Made by a program: the position numbers and the translations under genes
NCBI GenBank assembly: GCA_024372625.1
Contig: CP099605.1
Location: 3,129,001 to 3,193,000 of the forward strand
Length of the DNA stretch: 64,000 nt
DNA from: Comamonadaceae bacterium OTU4NAUVB1
GTDB lineage: Bacteria; Pseudomonadota; Gammaproteobacteria; Burkholderiales; Burkholderiaceae_C
Reading direction: 5' to 3'
Shown here: piece after piece, positions 1 to 7,945 of the stretch
Layout of the letters: every line of letters starts with the position of its first letter
How positions within the stretch are numbered: the stretch's first letter is position 1
The notes under the pieces: generated by a model
What the model saw: only the letters and a program-made list of their open reading frames with translations
Database searches by the model: none
What the model was told of the DNA's origin: nothing

Positions 1-350
1 GCTTCGACGGCGACGGCTTCCTCACGCTGTTCGACCGCCGCAAGGACCTCGTCATCAGCGGCGGCTTCAACATCTATCCGAGCGACCTGGAAGCGGTATT
101 GCGCGCGCATCCCGGGGTGGCGGACGTGGCGGTGGTGGGCGTGCCCTCGACCGAATGGGGCGAGACGCCGGTCGCGTTCGTGGTGCCGGCGACGGGCGAC
201 GCGACCGCCGGCGACGTGCTGCTGGCGTGGGCCAACGCGCAGCTCGGCAAGACGCAGCGCCTGGCGCAGCTGCACTTCATCGACGAGTTGCCGCGCAGCG
301 CCATCGGCAAGGTGCTCAAGCGCGAACTGCGCGACCTGCTGCGCCGCTGA
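1..350 (+). CDS. AMP-dependent acyl-CoA synthetase, C-terminal end (partial)
   Basis: This is the C-terminal part of an adenylate-forming acyl-CoA ligase, which activates a carboxylic acid with ATP and transfers it to CoA. The gene is cut by the left edge, and the reading frame is open from base 3. The stretch DRRKDLVISGGFNIYPSDLE is the family's hinge and A8 motif, where the C-terminal lid domain rotates between the adenylation and thioesterification steps. Near the end, SAIGKVLKRELRDLL carries the catalytic lysine (GKVLKR) of the A10 motif. About 115 residues are present, matching the lid domain. The acid substrate lies in the missing N-terminal domain and cannot be told. An ATG at 99 lies inside the domain and is not the start. 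Confidence 0.9.
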   Translation, partial: FDGDGFLTLFDRRKDLVISGGFNIYPSDLEAVLRAHPGVADVAVVGVPSTEWGETPVAFVVPATGDATAGDVLLAWANAQLGKTQRLAQLHFIDELPRSAIGKVLKRELRDLLRR

Positions 351-442
351 ACGGCGCTCCCGCCCGCAGGACGCGGCGCGGCGCCGTGCGAGGATGGCTG
401 GCACCGAAATCGCTTGGTCCCCCGGACCTCCTCCACTCTCCA

Positions 443-1915
443 ATGAAGACCATGGCCAAGATTCCTCCCGGCGTCGGTCCGCGCTTTCCCCAGGCCGTGG
501 TGCTGGTGGGCGCCACCGGCGACCTGGCGCGGCGCAAGCTGCTGCCCGGCCTGTTCCACCTGTGCAGCACCGGCTTCATCCCGGCCTGCCGGATCATCGG
601 GGTGTCGCTCGACGAACTCGACGCCGACGGCTTCCGCGCGATCGCGCGCACGGCGCTCGACGAGTTCGGCAGCCGGGACGTGGGGCCGGAGGCGTGGGAC
701 GCCTTCGCCGCCACGCTCGACTACGTGCCGCTGTCCGGTGGAGCCGATGCCCTGCGCGCGGCCGTCGAGCGGGCGGAGGCCTCGCTGGGCACCGAATGCC
801 GTCGCCTGCACTACCTGAGCGTGCCGCCCAACGCGGCCCTGCCGGTGGTGCGCATGCTGGGCGAAGCCGGGCTGGTGGAGCGCGCGCGCATCGTCATGGA
901 GAAGCCCTTCGGCACCGACCTGGCCAGCTCGGTGGCGCTCAACCGCCGGCTGCACGAGGTGTTCCAGGAAGAGCAGATCTTCCGCATCGACCACTTCCTG
1001 GGCAAGGAAGCGGCGCAGAACATCCTGGCCTTCCGCTTCGCCAACGGCCTGTTCGAGCCCATCTGGAACCGCAACTTCATCGACCACGTGCAGATCGACG
1101 TGCCCGAGACGCTCGGCCTGGGCAAGCGCGCGGGCTTCTACGAGCAGACCGGCGCCTACCGCGACATGGTGGTGACGCACCTGCTGCAGATCGTCGGCTT
1201 CATGGCCATGGAGCCGCCCACCTCGCTGGACCCGCAGCCCATCGGCGAGGAGAAGAACAAGGTGTTCCGCAGCATGGTGCCGATCCAGCCGGGCGACGTG
1301 GTGCGCGGGCAGTACAGCGGCTATCGCAACGAGGAAGGCGTCGATCCGGATTCCGACACCGAGACCTTCATCGCCCTGAAATGCCACATCGACAACTGGC
1401 GCTGGGCGGGCGTGCCGTTCTACCTGCGCACCGGCAAGCGCCTGGCCGAGGGCCAGCGGATCATCTCGATCGCTTTCCGGGAGCCGCCCAAGAGCATGTT
1501 CCCGCCCGGCTCGGGCGTCGGCGCGCAAGGGCCGGATCACCTGACCTTCGACCTCGCCGACGCCTCCAAGATGTCGCTGTCGTTCTACGGCAAGCGCCCC
1601 GGTCCCGGCATGCGGCTGGACAAGCTCAGCCTGCAGTTCGCCATGCACGACACCGGCCTCGCCGGCGAGGTGCTGGAAGCCTACGAACGCCTGATCCTGG
1701 ACGCCATGCGCGGCGACAGCACGCTCTTCACCACGGCCGAGGGCATCGAGCGGCTGTGGCAGGTGTCGTCCCAGCTGCTTGAATCGCCGCCGCCCGTGCG
1801 CCTCTACGAACCCGGCTCCTGGGGACCGAAGGCGGTGCATCAGCTGATCGCGCCGCACGCCTGGCGCCTGCCGTTCGAGCGGGCCTGGCGCGCGCCGAAC
1901 AAGGTGGGCGGCTGA
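443..1915 (+). CDS. zwf: glucose-6-phosphate 1-dehydrogenase
   Basis: This enzyme oxidises glucose 6-phosphate to 6-phosphogluconolactone with NAD(P)+. It is the entry step of the oxidative pentose-phosphate and Entner-Doudoroff routes in the cytoplasm. The 490-residue protein has the dinucleotide-binding loop GATGDLA at residues 23-29 and the substrate-binding signature RIDHFLGKE at 181-189. The latter contains the lysine and histidine that bind and deprotonate the sugar phosphate. Length is normal for bacterial Zwf. I chose the ATG at 443; a second in-frame ATG lies three codons later at 452. Neither has a Shine-Dalgarno sequence, and the leader is a pyrimidine-rich tract instead. The gene is convergent with ptsI, with only 36 bases between them and no clear terminator. 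Confidence 0.97.
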   Translation: MKTMAKIPPGVGPRFPQAVVLVGATGDLARRKLLPGLFHLCSTGFIPACRIIGVSLDELDADGFRAIARTALDEFGSRDVGPEAWDAFAATLDYVPLSGGADALRAAVERAEASLGTECRRLHYLSVPPNAALPVVRMLGEAGLVERARIVMEKPFGTDLASSVALNRRLHEVFQEEQIFRIDHFLGKEAAQNILAFRFANGLFEPIWNRNFIDHVQIDVPETLGLGKRAGFYEQTGAYRDMVVTHLLQIVGFMAMEPPTSLDPQPIGEEKNKVFRSMVPIQPGDVVRGQYSGYRNEEGVDPDSDTETFIALKCHIDNWRWAGVPFYLRTGKRLAEGQRIISIAFREPPKSMFPPGSGVGAQGPDHLTFDLADASKMSLSFYGKRPGPGMRLDKLSLQFAMHDTGLAGEVLEAYERLILDAMRGDSTLFTTAEGIERLWQVSSQLLESPPPVRLYEPGSWGPKAVHQLIAPHAWRLPFERAWRAPNKVGG

Positions 1916-1951
1916 GTCCCGAACGGCGCTTGCGCGACGCTGCTTCCGGCC

Positions 1952-3778
1952 TCAGGCCTGGACGCTCGGGAGCAGCGCTTCGGCCGGGTCGTCCGCCACC
2001 AGCACCGCCTGCGCCCAGGGCGCGAGCTTGGTCGTGTCCGCGCGCAGCACCTCCTGCTTCACGGCCAGGATGCGCGAGGGGTGCATGGAAAAGCTGCGCA
2101 GGCCCAGCCCCAGCAGCAGCCGCGTGAAGGTCACGTCGCCGGCCATCTCGCCGCACACGCTCACGCTCTTGCCCTGGCGGCGGCACTCGGCGATGGTGTC
2201 GGCCACCAGACGCAGCACCGCCGGGTGGGCCGGGTCGTAGAGGTGCGCGACCGATTCGTCGGTGCGGTCGATGGCCAGCGTGTACTGGATCAGGTCGTTG
2301 GTGCCGATCGACAGGAAGTCGAAGTGCCGGAGAAACGTTCCGACCATCAGCGCCGCGGCCGGGATCTCGATCATCGCGCCGAGCTTCACCGGCCCGTGCG
2401 CCATGCCCCGGCGGTCCAGCTGGGCGCGCGCCTCGTCGATGAGCACCAGCGTCTGGCGGATCTCGAAGGCGTGCGCGAGCATCGGGATGAGCAGGTGGAC
2501 GCCGCCGTGCGCGGCCGCGCGCAGGATGGCGCGCAGCTGCGTGAGGAACATCGCCGGATCGGCCAGGCTCCAGCGGATCGCGCGCAGGCCCAGCGCCGGG
2601 TTCAGGTGCTCCTGGCGTGCCGTCTTGCCGTCGAGTGGCTTGTCGGCGCCGATGTCGATGGTGCGGATCGTGACCGGCATGCCCTGCATGCCTTCGATCG
2701 CGCGTCGGTAGGCGAGGTACTGCTCCTCCTCGTCGGGCAGCCGGGTGAGGTGCTGCGCCTCGCGCCCCATGAACAGGAACTCGCTGCGGAACAGCCCGAC
2801 GCCGGCGGCACCGGCCCTGACCGCCCCGGCCGTGTCGTCGGGCAGCTCGATGTTGGCCAGCAGTTCGACGCGCTCGCCGTCGAGCGTGACGGCGGGCTTG
2901 TGGCGCAGGCGCGAGAGCCGGCCGCGTTCGAGGTCGCCCTGGCGCTGCTTGAAGCCGTACTCGGCCAGGATGATGGGCGAGGGATCGACGATCACCACGC
3001 CGGCATCGCCGTCGATGATGACCCAGTCGTCCTGGCGCACCAGCTGGCTCGCCGTGCGCGCGCCCACCACCGCCGGGATGTCCATGCTGCGCGCGACGAT
3101 CGCCGTGTGCGAGGTGCGTCCGCCCACGTCGGTGACGAAGCCGGCGAACACGCTCTTCTTGAACTGCAGCATGTCGGCCGGCGAGAGGTCGTGCGCGATC
3201 AGCACCAGCGGCACGTCGACGCCGTCGATCGAGGTCGGGTCGTGCGGGGTGTCGTCGTCGTCCTCGTGCGCGGCCAGGGCCGCGCGCTTCCTGCGCGGCG
3301 GCGGCGACGGCGCCAGCACGGCGGCAGTGCCCTTCATGCGGTGCAGCATGCGCTCGACGACCTGTTCGAGGTCGGCCTTGCGCTCGCGCAGGTACTCGTC
3401 CTCCATCTCGTCGAACTGGCGGGCGATGACCTCCAGCTGGGTCGTCAGCGCCCATTCGGCGTTGTAGAGGCGGCCCGTGATCCACTGCTTGACGCCGCCG
3501 GCGAGGGCCTCGTCCTGCAGCAGCATCTGGTGCACCTCCAGCAACGCCGCGAGTTCGTGCGGCGCGTCGTTCGGGCCCATCAGCGCCACGCTGCCCTGCA
3601 GCCGCGTCAGCTCGTCGGCGACGGCGTTGCGCGCGGTGCGCACGCGGTCGATCTCGGCCTCGACCTCCTCGGGCTTGATGAAGTAGTGGGCGACGTCGAT
3701 GCGGCTGGACACCACCAGCACCGCCCGCCCGATGGCGATGCCGCGCGCGACCGGAAGGCCGTGGATGGAGAAGGTCAT
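1952..3778 (-). CDS. ptsI: PTS enzyme I (phosphoenolpyruvate-protein phosphotransferase)
   Basis: Enzyme I takes phosphate from phosphoenolpyruvate onto a histidine and passes it to HPr. The phosphorylated histidine is H224 in GGRTSHTAIVAR. The C-terminal half holds the PEP-binding barrel, with IGTNDLIQYTLAIDR and the VCGEMAGD loop with its conserved cysteine. At 608 residues it is about 30 longer than usual. The excess sits around residues 155-180, before the phosphohistidine domain, as a proline/arginine-rich run followed by an acidic run (HEDDDD). It is third in an operon after EIIA and HPr, 37 bases downstream of HPr. With no EIIB or EIIC here, the relay is probably regulatory rather than sugar-transporting. 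Confidence 0.96.
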   Translation of the reverse strand: MTFSIHGLPVARGIAIGRAVLVVSSRIDVAHYFIKPEEVEAEIDRVRTARNAVADELTRLQGSVALMGPNDAPHELAALLEVHQMLLQDEALAGGVKQWITGRLYNAEWALTTQLEVIARQFDEMEDEYLRERKADLEQVVERMLHRMKGTAAVLAPSPPPRRKRAALAAHEDDDDTPHDPTSIDGVDVPLVLIAHDLSPADMLQFKKSVFAGFVTDVGGRTSHTAIVARSMDIPAVVGARTASQLVRQDDWVIIDGDAGVVIVDPSPIILAEYGFKQRQGDLERGRLSRLRHKPAVTLDGERVELLANIELPDDTAGAVRAGAAGVGLFRSEFLFMGREAQHLTRLPDEEEQYLAYRRAIEGMQGMPVTIRTIDIGADKPLDGKTARQEHLNPALGLRAIRWSLADPAMFLTQLRAILRAAAHGGVHLLIPMLAHAFEIRQTLVLIDEARAQLDRRGMAHGPVKLGAMIEIPAAALMVGTFLRHFDFLSIGTNDLIQYTLAIDRTDESVAHLYDPAHPAVLRLVADTIAECRRQGKSVSVCGEMAGDVTFTRLLLGLGLRSFSMHPSRILAVKQEVLRADTTKLAPWAQAVLVADDPAEALLPSVQA

Positions 3779-3815
3779 GCGCCCACCGCCGAAGTCCCCG
3801 GGCGGCGATCGGCCA

Positions 3816-4085
3816 TCACTCGCCTTCGCCGAACTTGTCGTTGACCAGGGCCACCAGCGCGTCCATGGCCTGCTGCGCCTGGTCGCCCTCGGTGTCGAAC
3901 TGCACCACGGTCCCCATGCCCGCGGCCAGCATCATGACGCCCATGATGCTCTTGGCGTTGACCCGGCGCTCGCCACGCGAGATCCAGACTTCGCACGGAA
4001 AGCTGCCGGCGAGCTTGGTGAGCTTGGCCGACGCGCGCGCGTGCAGGCCCAGCTTATTGCTGATGGTCACGGATGTCTTGATCAC
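3816..4085 (-). CDS. ptsH: phosphocarrier protein HPr
   Basis: HPr is the small phosphocarrier that relays phosphate from enzyme I to EIIA. Both regulatory residues are visible: H15 in GLHARAS is the phosphorylation site used by enzyme I, and S46 in NAKSIMGVM is the site used by HPr kinase/phosphorylase where that enzyme is present. Length is normal at 89 residues. The start is a GTG at 4085, chosen because it restores the family's MIKTSVTISNKLGLHARAS beginning. It lies 32 bases inside the end of the EIIA gene, so the two are probably translationally coupled. Confidence 0.96.
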   Translation of the reverse strand: MIKTSVTISNKLGLHARASAKLTKLAGSFPCEVWISRGERRVNAKSIMGVMMLAAGMGTVVQFDTEGDQAQQAMDALVALVNDKFGEGE

Positions 4086-4506
4086 TGGGTTTTCTCTTGG
4101 ACTGGTTCTGGGGCGCGGTCGCCGCCACCGTCATGACGCCATCCTGACCGCCACGCATCGCGCGTTCCACCAGCACGTCGAACGCGATGTCGGGCTTGTT
4201 CGCCACGCACATCAGCATGGGCAGGTTCACGCCGACCACCATCCTCATGTGCTCGCCGGCGACCAGCTTCTGCGCCACGTTGCAGGGCGTCGCGCCGAAG
4301 ACGTCGGCCAGCACCAGCACGTTGTGGCTCGGGGTCCGCTTCATCTGATCGACCATGATGCGCGCGGTGGCAAGCGTCTCCTCCGGCGACACGTGGGGCA
4401 GCACATCGAGCGCGGAGACGATCGAGGCGTCGGGAAAGACATGCAGCGCGCACGCCCGCAAGGCACTGGCCAGCGGCGCGTGGGCGATGATGAGGATGCT
4501 GTTCAT
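4054..4506 (-). CDS. PTS EIIA component, mannose/fructose family
   Basis: This 150-residue protein is a stand-alone EIIA domain of the mannose family. It accepts phosphate from HPr on a histidine near the N-terminus, H9 in ILIIAHAPLA. The central LVLADVFGATPCNVA stretch is the usual second conserved region of the fold. Nothing resembling an EIIB or membrane EIIC is encoded nearby. By analogy with other betaproteobacterial EIIA-HPr-EI operons, it probably signals carbon or energy status. The start is the ATG at 4506, which gives a canonical family N-terminus. The longer upstream reading frame has no support. The C-terminal 20 or so residues are polar and overlap the ptsH start. Confidence 0.93.
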   Translation of the reverse strand: MNSILIIAHAPLASALRACALHVFPDASIVSALDVLPHVSPEETLATARIMVDQMKRTPSHNVLVLADVFGATPCNVAQKLVAGEHMRMVVGVNLPMLMCVANKPDIAFDVLVERAMRGGQDGVMTVAATAPQNQSKRKPSDQDIRDHQQ

Positions 4507-4576
4507 GCGGGACGAATGGGTGGGAGGTCGATTATGCGAGCTTGTCGCACCGGCCCGGCACACCGCGGCACATCCC

Positions 4577-5125
4577 TCACGGCAGGCGCAGGCCTTCGAA
4601 GAACGTGTCCAGCGCCTCGGGCGACGAGGGGCGTCCGACGGCCGTGGCCTGGTAGAGCGACACGCCTCGCGCGTGCTGGCGCGCGAACCACAGGACCCGC
4701 GTGGGAGGGGACCGGACGGCGTCCTCCCCAGCCGCCGCCTCCAGCCGCAGCGGCGCCGGCGCGGCTGCCGCGCGCGGCAGCGAAGCGACGCTTTCGGTCG
4801 CTGCGCGATCCGCGAGCCGGCCGCGCGTCGACTGGCGCCAGGCGTCGAGCCAGGCCGAGGCCTGCGCCGGCCCGGAAGCCTCGGCATGCGCGACCGCGAA
4901 GGTGACGCCGCCGGCTTCGCAGCCGGCCATGTCGATGCGCACCGATTCGGCCCCGAGCGGCAACATGCGTTCGGCACGATCGGGCTTGCACGGCAGCAGC
5001 ACGGTCAGGTCACCGTCGCCCACGGGCACTTCGCGCCAGTTGAAGGTGGGCGTGCAGGCCGTGGCCAGGCACGCCAGGGCGATCGCGACGATGGCGCGGC
5101 GACGGTGCATGCGAAACGGCGACAT
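4577..5125 (-). CDS. putative lipoprotein of unknown function
   Basis: The product is 182 residues. It has a basic N-terminus (MHRRR), a hydrophobic segment at about 11-22, and a lipobox-like LATAC with the candidate lipidated cysteine at residue 24. This predicts export and attachment to a membrane. The rest is alanine-rich and has no domain I recognise. A second methionine at residue 6 (5110) is an equally good start. The gene lies between the PTS operon and a DUF4197 gene on the same strand, separated by 70 and 16 bases. It could be co-transcribed with the DUF4197 gene. Confidence 0.7.
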   Translation of the reverse strand: MSPFRMHRRRAIVAIALACLATACTPTFNWREVPVGDGDLTVLLPCKPDRAERMLPLGAESVRIDMAGCEAGGVTFAVAHAEASGPAQASAWLDAWRQSTRGRLADRAATESVASLPRAAAAPAPLRLEAAAGEDAVRSPPTRVLWFARQHARGVSLYQATAVGRPSSPEALDTFFEGLRLP

Positions 5126-5141
5126 GGCGGCAGGCAGCCTC

Positions 5142-5846
5142 TCAACGCAGTGCGCCGAACACCTTCTGCAGGATCGCGCTGCCGCTGCCCACCGGGTCCT
5201 GCCGGAGCTTGCGCTCCTCGTCGCCGATGATCAGATAGAGCCCGTCGAGCGACTTGCCCGTGACGTAGCGCTGGACGTTGGCGTCCTCCGATTTCATCAG
5301 GCCCAGGCCGGAGGCCTTGGCGGCGATCGCGTTGTACTTGTCGGCCAGCTGCACGCGGGCGGTGGCGGTGGTCACGATGGGCAGGAAACGCTCGGTCAGC
5401 GGCGCGCGCGTCTTGCCGACGAAGAACTGCGTGACCGAGGTGTCGCCGCCCGTCAGGATGCCCTTGGCGTCGGACACGCTCATGCCGCGCACGGCGGCGA
5501 TCAGCAGGTCCTTCGACGCCGGCACCGCCTGTTCGGCAGCGCGGTTCATGGCGGTCACCAGCTCGTCGATGCGTCCGCCCTGTCCCACCATGCGCAGCAT
5601 CTGGGTCGCCTTCTCAAGGTAGCCTGGCAGCGGAATGCGCACGCGCGGATTGCCCAGGAAGCCATCGGGCCGGCCCAGCAGTCCCACCGCCACCGTGGCG
5701 CCTTTCTCCAGCGCCGCCTTGATGCCGCTGGCGGCCTCGCCGCCGCTCAGGTCGCCCAGCGACAGCGCATGGGCCTGCTGCAGGGTCATCCATGCCAACC
5801 CCCCTGGAAGGGCCAGGATGGCGGAATTAAAATTTCGTCGCTTCAT
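5142..5846 (-). CDS. DUF4197 domain-containing exported protein
   Basis: This 234-residue protein has an N-terminal signal-like segment (residues 1-28, ending QQAHALSLG). A helical domain with the features of DUF4197 follows: ASGIKAALEKGATVAVGLLG, then IPLPGYLEKATQMLRMVG and DEERKLRQDPVGSGSAILQKVFG at the end. The family is periplasmic or membrane-associated, and its function is unknown. The start at 5846 lies only 12 bases from the divergent TlpA-like gene start. The promoters of the two genes must therefore overlap each other's coding regions or leaders. Confidence 0.85.
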   Translation of the reverse strand: MKRRNFNSAILALPGGLAWMTLQQAHALSLGDLSGGEAASGIKAALEKGATVAVGLLGRPDGFLGNPRVRIPLPGYLEKATQMLRMVGQGGRIDELVTAMNRAAEQAVPASKDLLIAAVRGMSVSDAKGILTGGDTSVTQFFVGKTRAPLTERFLPIVTTATARVQLADKYNAIAAKASGLGLMKSEDANVQRYVTGKSLDGLYLIIGDEERKLRQDPVGSGSAILQKVFGALR

Positions 5847-5858
5847 CGATCGGTCCCC

Positions 5859-6356
5859 ATGAAAAAAATGTTTCCTGTCGTTGCCCTCGCGATCGCCTTG
5901 GCGGGCGGAGCGGCCGTCTACCTGGGCACGGGCGCGTCCGCGGCACCGGCGTCGACCTTCGTGCTGCTCGACGGTCGCACGACATCGACCGAGGACCTCA
6001 AGGGCAAGGTCACGCTCGTGAACTTCTGGGCCACCAGCTGCGTGACCTGCGTGGCGGAGATGCCCCGCATTATTGCCACCCACGACAAGTACAAGGCCCG
6101 AGGCTATGACACCTTGGCCGTCGCCATGAGCTACGACCCGCCGAGCTACGTGGTGAACTTTGCCGAAACGCGCAAGCTGCCGTTCGGCGTCGCCATCGAC
6201 AACACCGGCGCCGTCGCCAAGGCATGGGGCGACGTGGCGCTCACGCCGACGACCTACATCGTGGACAAGCGCGGCCGGATCGTGAAACGCTATGTCGGCG
6301 AGCCCGATTTCGCGGAATTGCATCGGCTCATCGAAAGACTGCTCGCCGAAGCCTGA
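5859..6356 (+). CDS. TlpA-like thioredoxin-fold protein (thiol-disulfide oxidoreductase)
   Basis: This 165-residue protein has an N-terminal membrane anchor or signal segment (residues 5-28) followed by a TlpA/ResA-type thioredoxin fold. Such proteins reduce or shuffle disulfides outside the cytoplasmic membrane, for example in cytochrome c maturation. The active-site region reads NFWATSCVTCVAEMP, so the two catalytic cysteines are present as CVTC. However, the tryptophan that usually precedes the first cysteine is a serine, and the usual proline in the pair is missing. The cis-proline loop appears as LTPTTYIVDKRGRI. The partner protein cannot be told. It is divergent from the DUF4197 gene across 12 bases. 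Confidence 0.88.
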   Translation: MKKMFPVVALAIALAGGAAVYLGTGASAAPASTFVLLDGRTTSTEDLKGKVTLVNFWATSCVTCVAEMPRIIATHDKYKARGYDTLAVAMSYDPPSYVVNFAETRKLPFGVAIDNTGAVAKAWGDVALTPTTYIVDKRGRIVKRYVGEPDFAELHRLIERLLAEA

Positions 6357-6411
6357 GCATCACTGGCGCGACGGGGGTTGCATCGATGTGGCCGACGATC
6401 CGGTGTCCGAC

Positions 6412-7023
6412 ATGAACGTCACCCACTCCCGTCCCCTGCCCCGGTCGGACGCTCCCTTCGTGGTGCTCTTCCAGCCGGTCGAGGCACACGAACTGGAGGC
6501 GACCCGCCGCCTGTTCCGCGACTATGCCGATGCCGTGGGCATCGATCTCGGCTTCCAGGATTTCGAGGAAGAGCTCGCCTCGCTGCCGGGAGACTACGCC
6601 GAACCGCGCGGCAGGCTGTTCCTGGCGTTGGTGGAGGTTGACCGGAAAGGCCACGCGGAAGGCGCAGCGACCGACCCCCGAGACGCGATGCCGCACGACG
6701 GGTTGACGATCGCGGGTGGCCGGACGGCCTGGATCGCGGGCTGTTGCGCCCTGCGCCCGCTCGATGCCGTGGACTACCCGAACGCGGCGGAGATGAAGCG
6801 CCTCTACGTCAGGCCGGCGTTCCGCGGTCTTGGCCTGGGACGGCAACTGGCCGAGGCCGTCCTGGACGCCGCCCGGCATGTCGGCTACGGCTGCGTGTTG
6901 CTCGACACGCTCGACGACATGGAGTCCGCGCGCGCACTCTACGAGGACCTCGGCTTCGAGGCCGTGCCGCCCTACTACCACAACCCGATCGCCGGCTCGC
7001 ACTACCTCAAGGCCGATCTCTAG
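6412..7023 (+). CDS. GNAT family N-acetyltransferase
   Basis: This 203-residue protein has the acetyl-CoA binding motif A of GNAT enzymes, LYVRPAFRGLGLGRQLAEAV (R-x-x-G-x-G). Motif B follows in ESARALYEDLGFEAVPPYY. It probably transfers an acetyl group from acetyl-CoA to an amine, with the substrate unknown. The ATG at 6412 is the first start that leaves the domain complete. It lies 55 bases after the TlpA-like gene on the same strand, so co-transcription is possible but functionally uninformative. Confidence 0.9.
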   Translation: MNVTHSRPLPRSDAPFVVLFQPVEAHELEATRRLFRDYADAVGIDLGFQDFEEELASLPGDYAEPRGRLFLALVEVDRKGHAEGAATDPRDAMPHDGLTIAGGRTAWIAGCCALRPLDAVDYPNAAEMKRLYVRPAFRGLGLGRQLAEAVLDAARHVGYGCVLLDTLDDMESARALYEDLGFEAVPPYYHNPIAGSHYLKADL

Positions 7024-7060
7024 ACCTCAGGGGAAACCGGCGGGGCCGGACGCACGAACC

Positions 7061-7567
7061 TCAGTCCCGGGCCTGTGCGAGCAGGGTCTCGGCGTTGCTG
7101 ATCTCGAACTTTCCGGGCGCTTCGACGTTGAGCGTGGCGACCTTTCCATCCTTCACCAGCATCGAATAGCGCGTGCTGCGCACGCCCATCCCGCGCGCCG
7201 ACAGGTCGAGCGTCAACCCGGTCGCCCGTGCGAATTCGCCGCTGCCGTCCGCCAGCATGCGCACCTTCGTTCCCGTCTGCTGATCGCGCGCCCAAGCACC
7301 CATGACGAAGGCGTCGTTGACGCTCAGACACCAGATCTCGTCCACGCCGGCCGCCTTGAAATCATCGAAATGCTTGACGTAACCCGGCACGTGCTTGGCC
7401 GAACAGGTCGGCGTGAACGCGCCCGGCAAGGCAAACAACGCGATGGTCTTTCCCGCTGCGGCGGCCGTCACGTCGACCGGGTTGGGGCCGATGCTGCAGG
7501 CCTCTCCATCGACCTCCGAGTATTCCTGCAACGTGACGGACGGAAGGGATTCACCGATCTTGATCAT
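7061..7567 (-). CDS. peroxiredoxin, Prx5-like
   Basis: This 168-residue thiol peroxidase reduces hydrogen peroxide and alkyl hydroperoxides in the cytoplasm. The catalytic signature is PGAFTPTCSAKHVPGY with the peroxidatic cysteine. The conserved arginine lies in GVRSTRYSMLV. The pattern belongs to the Prx5 group, many of which use glutathione/glutaredoxin. The start is the ATG at 7567, giving MIKIGESLPS. The upstream open frame runs through a terminator hairpin and is not coding. The gene follows the rpsQ terminator on the same strand, so it needs its own promoter, and it is convergent with the GNAT gene. Confidence 0.94.
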   Translation of the reverse strand: MIKIGESLPSVTLQEYSEVDGEACSIGPNPVDVTAAAAGKTIALFALPGAFTPTCSAKHVPGYVKHFDDFKAAGVDEIWCLSVNDAFVMGAWARDQQTGTKVRMLADGSGEFARATGLTLDLSARGMGVRSTRYSMLVKDGKVATLNVEAPGKFEISNAETLLAQARD

Positions 7568-7611
7568 GGTTGGACTCCGAAGAAATGAGAAGGGAAGCTT
7601 GAGAACCGTAG

Positions 7612-7642
7612 AAACGAAAACGGCCCACATTGTGGGCCGTTT
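7612..7642 (-). terminator. rho-independent terminator of the rplC-rpsQ operon
   Basis: A perfect 11-bp stem (7618-7628 with 7632-7642) has a 3-base loop and is followed on the minus strand by a T-rich run. It sits 25 bases after the rpsQ stop. It marks the end of the ribosomal-protein transcript, before the peroxiredoxin gene. Confidence 0.9.
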
Positions 7643-7666
7643 GCGAAGAGGCGACAGGCGCCAGGA

Positions 7667-7936
7667 TCAGACCAGTGCGGCCTTCTCGACCAGACGGGTC
7701 ACGACCCAGTTCTTGGTCTTGGAGATCGGCCGGCTTTCGGTGATCTCGATGGTATCGCCGAGATGGTATTCACCATTTTCGTCGTGCGCGTGGTACTTGC
7801 TCGTCTTGGCCACGATCTTGCCGTAGAGCTCGTGCTTCACACGACGCTCGACCAGCACGGTCACGGTCTTCTCACGCTTGTCGCTGACCACCTTGCCGAT
7901 CAAGGTGCGCTTGAGGGATTTTTTAGCTTCCGTCAT
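7667..7936 (-). CDS. rpsQ: 30S ribosomal protein S17
   Basis: S17 is a primary 16S rRNA-binding protein of the small subunit. The 89-residue product shows the family core [21 protein letters not shown] and the loop [15 protein letters not shown]. An in-frame GTG exists six bases upstream (7942), but it overlaps an AAGGAG Shine-Dalgarno sequence placed 5 bases before the ATG at 7936, so that ATG is the start. It is the last gene of the operon and is followed directly by a strong terminator. The usual next genes (rplN, rplX, rplE) are not here. Confidence 0.98.
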   Translation of the reverse strand: MTEAKKSLKRTLIGKVVSDKREKTVTVLVERRVKHELYGKIVAKTSKYHAHDENGEYHLGDTIEITESRPISKTKNWVVTRLVEKAALV

Positions 7937-7945
7937 GTTCACTCC

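Noticed and set aside
74..1858. Long minus-strand open frame opposite zwf (594 codons)
   Set aside because: It mirrors the third-position GC bias of zwf, has no recognisable domain, and its composition (Arg/Ala/His-rich) is that of an antisense shadow. zwf itself is complete with all motifs.
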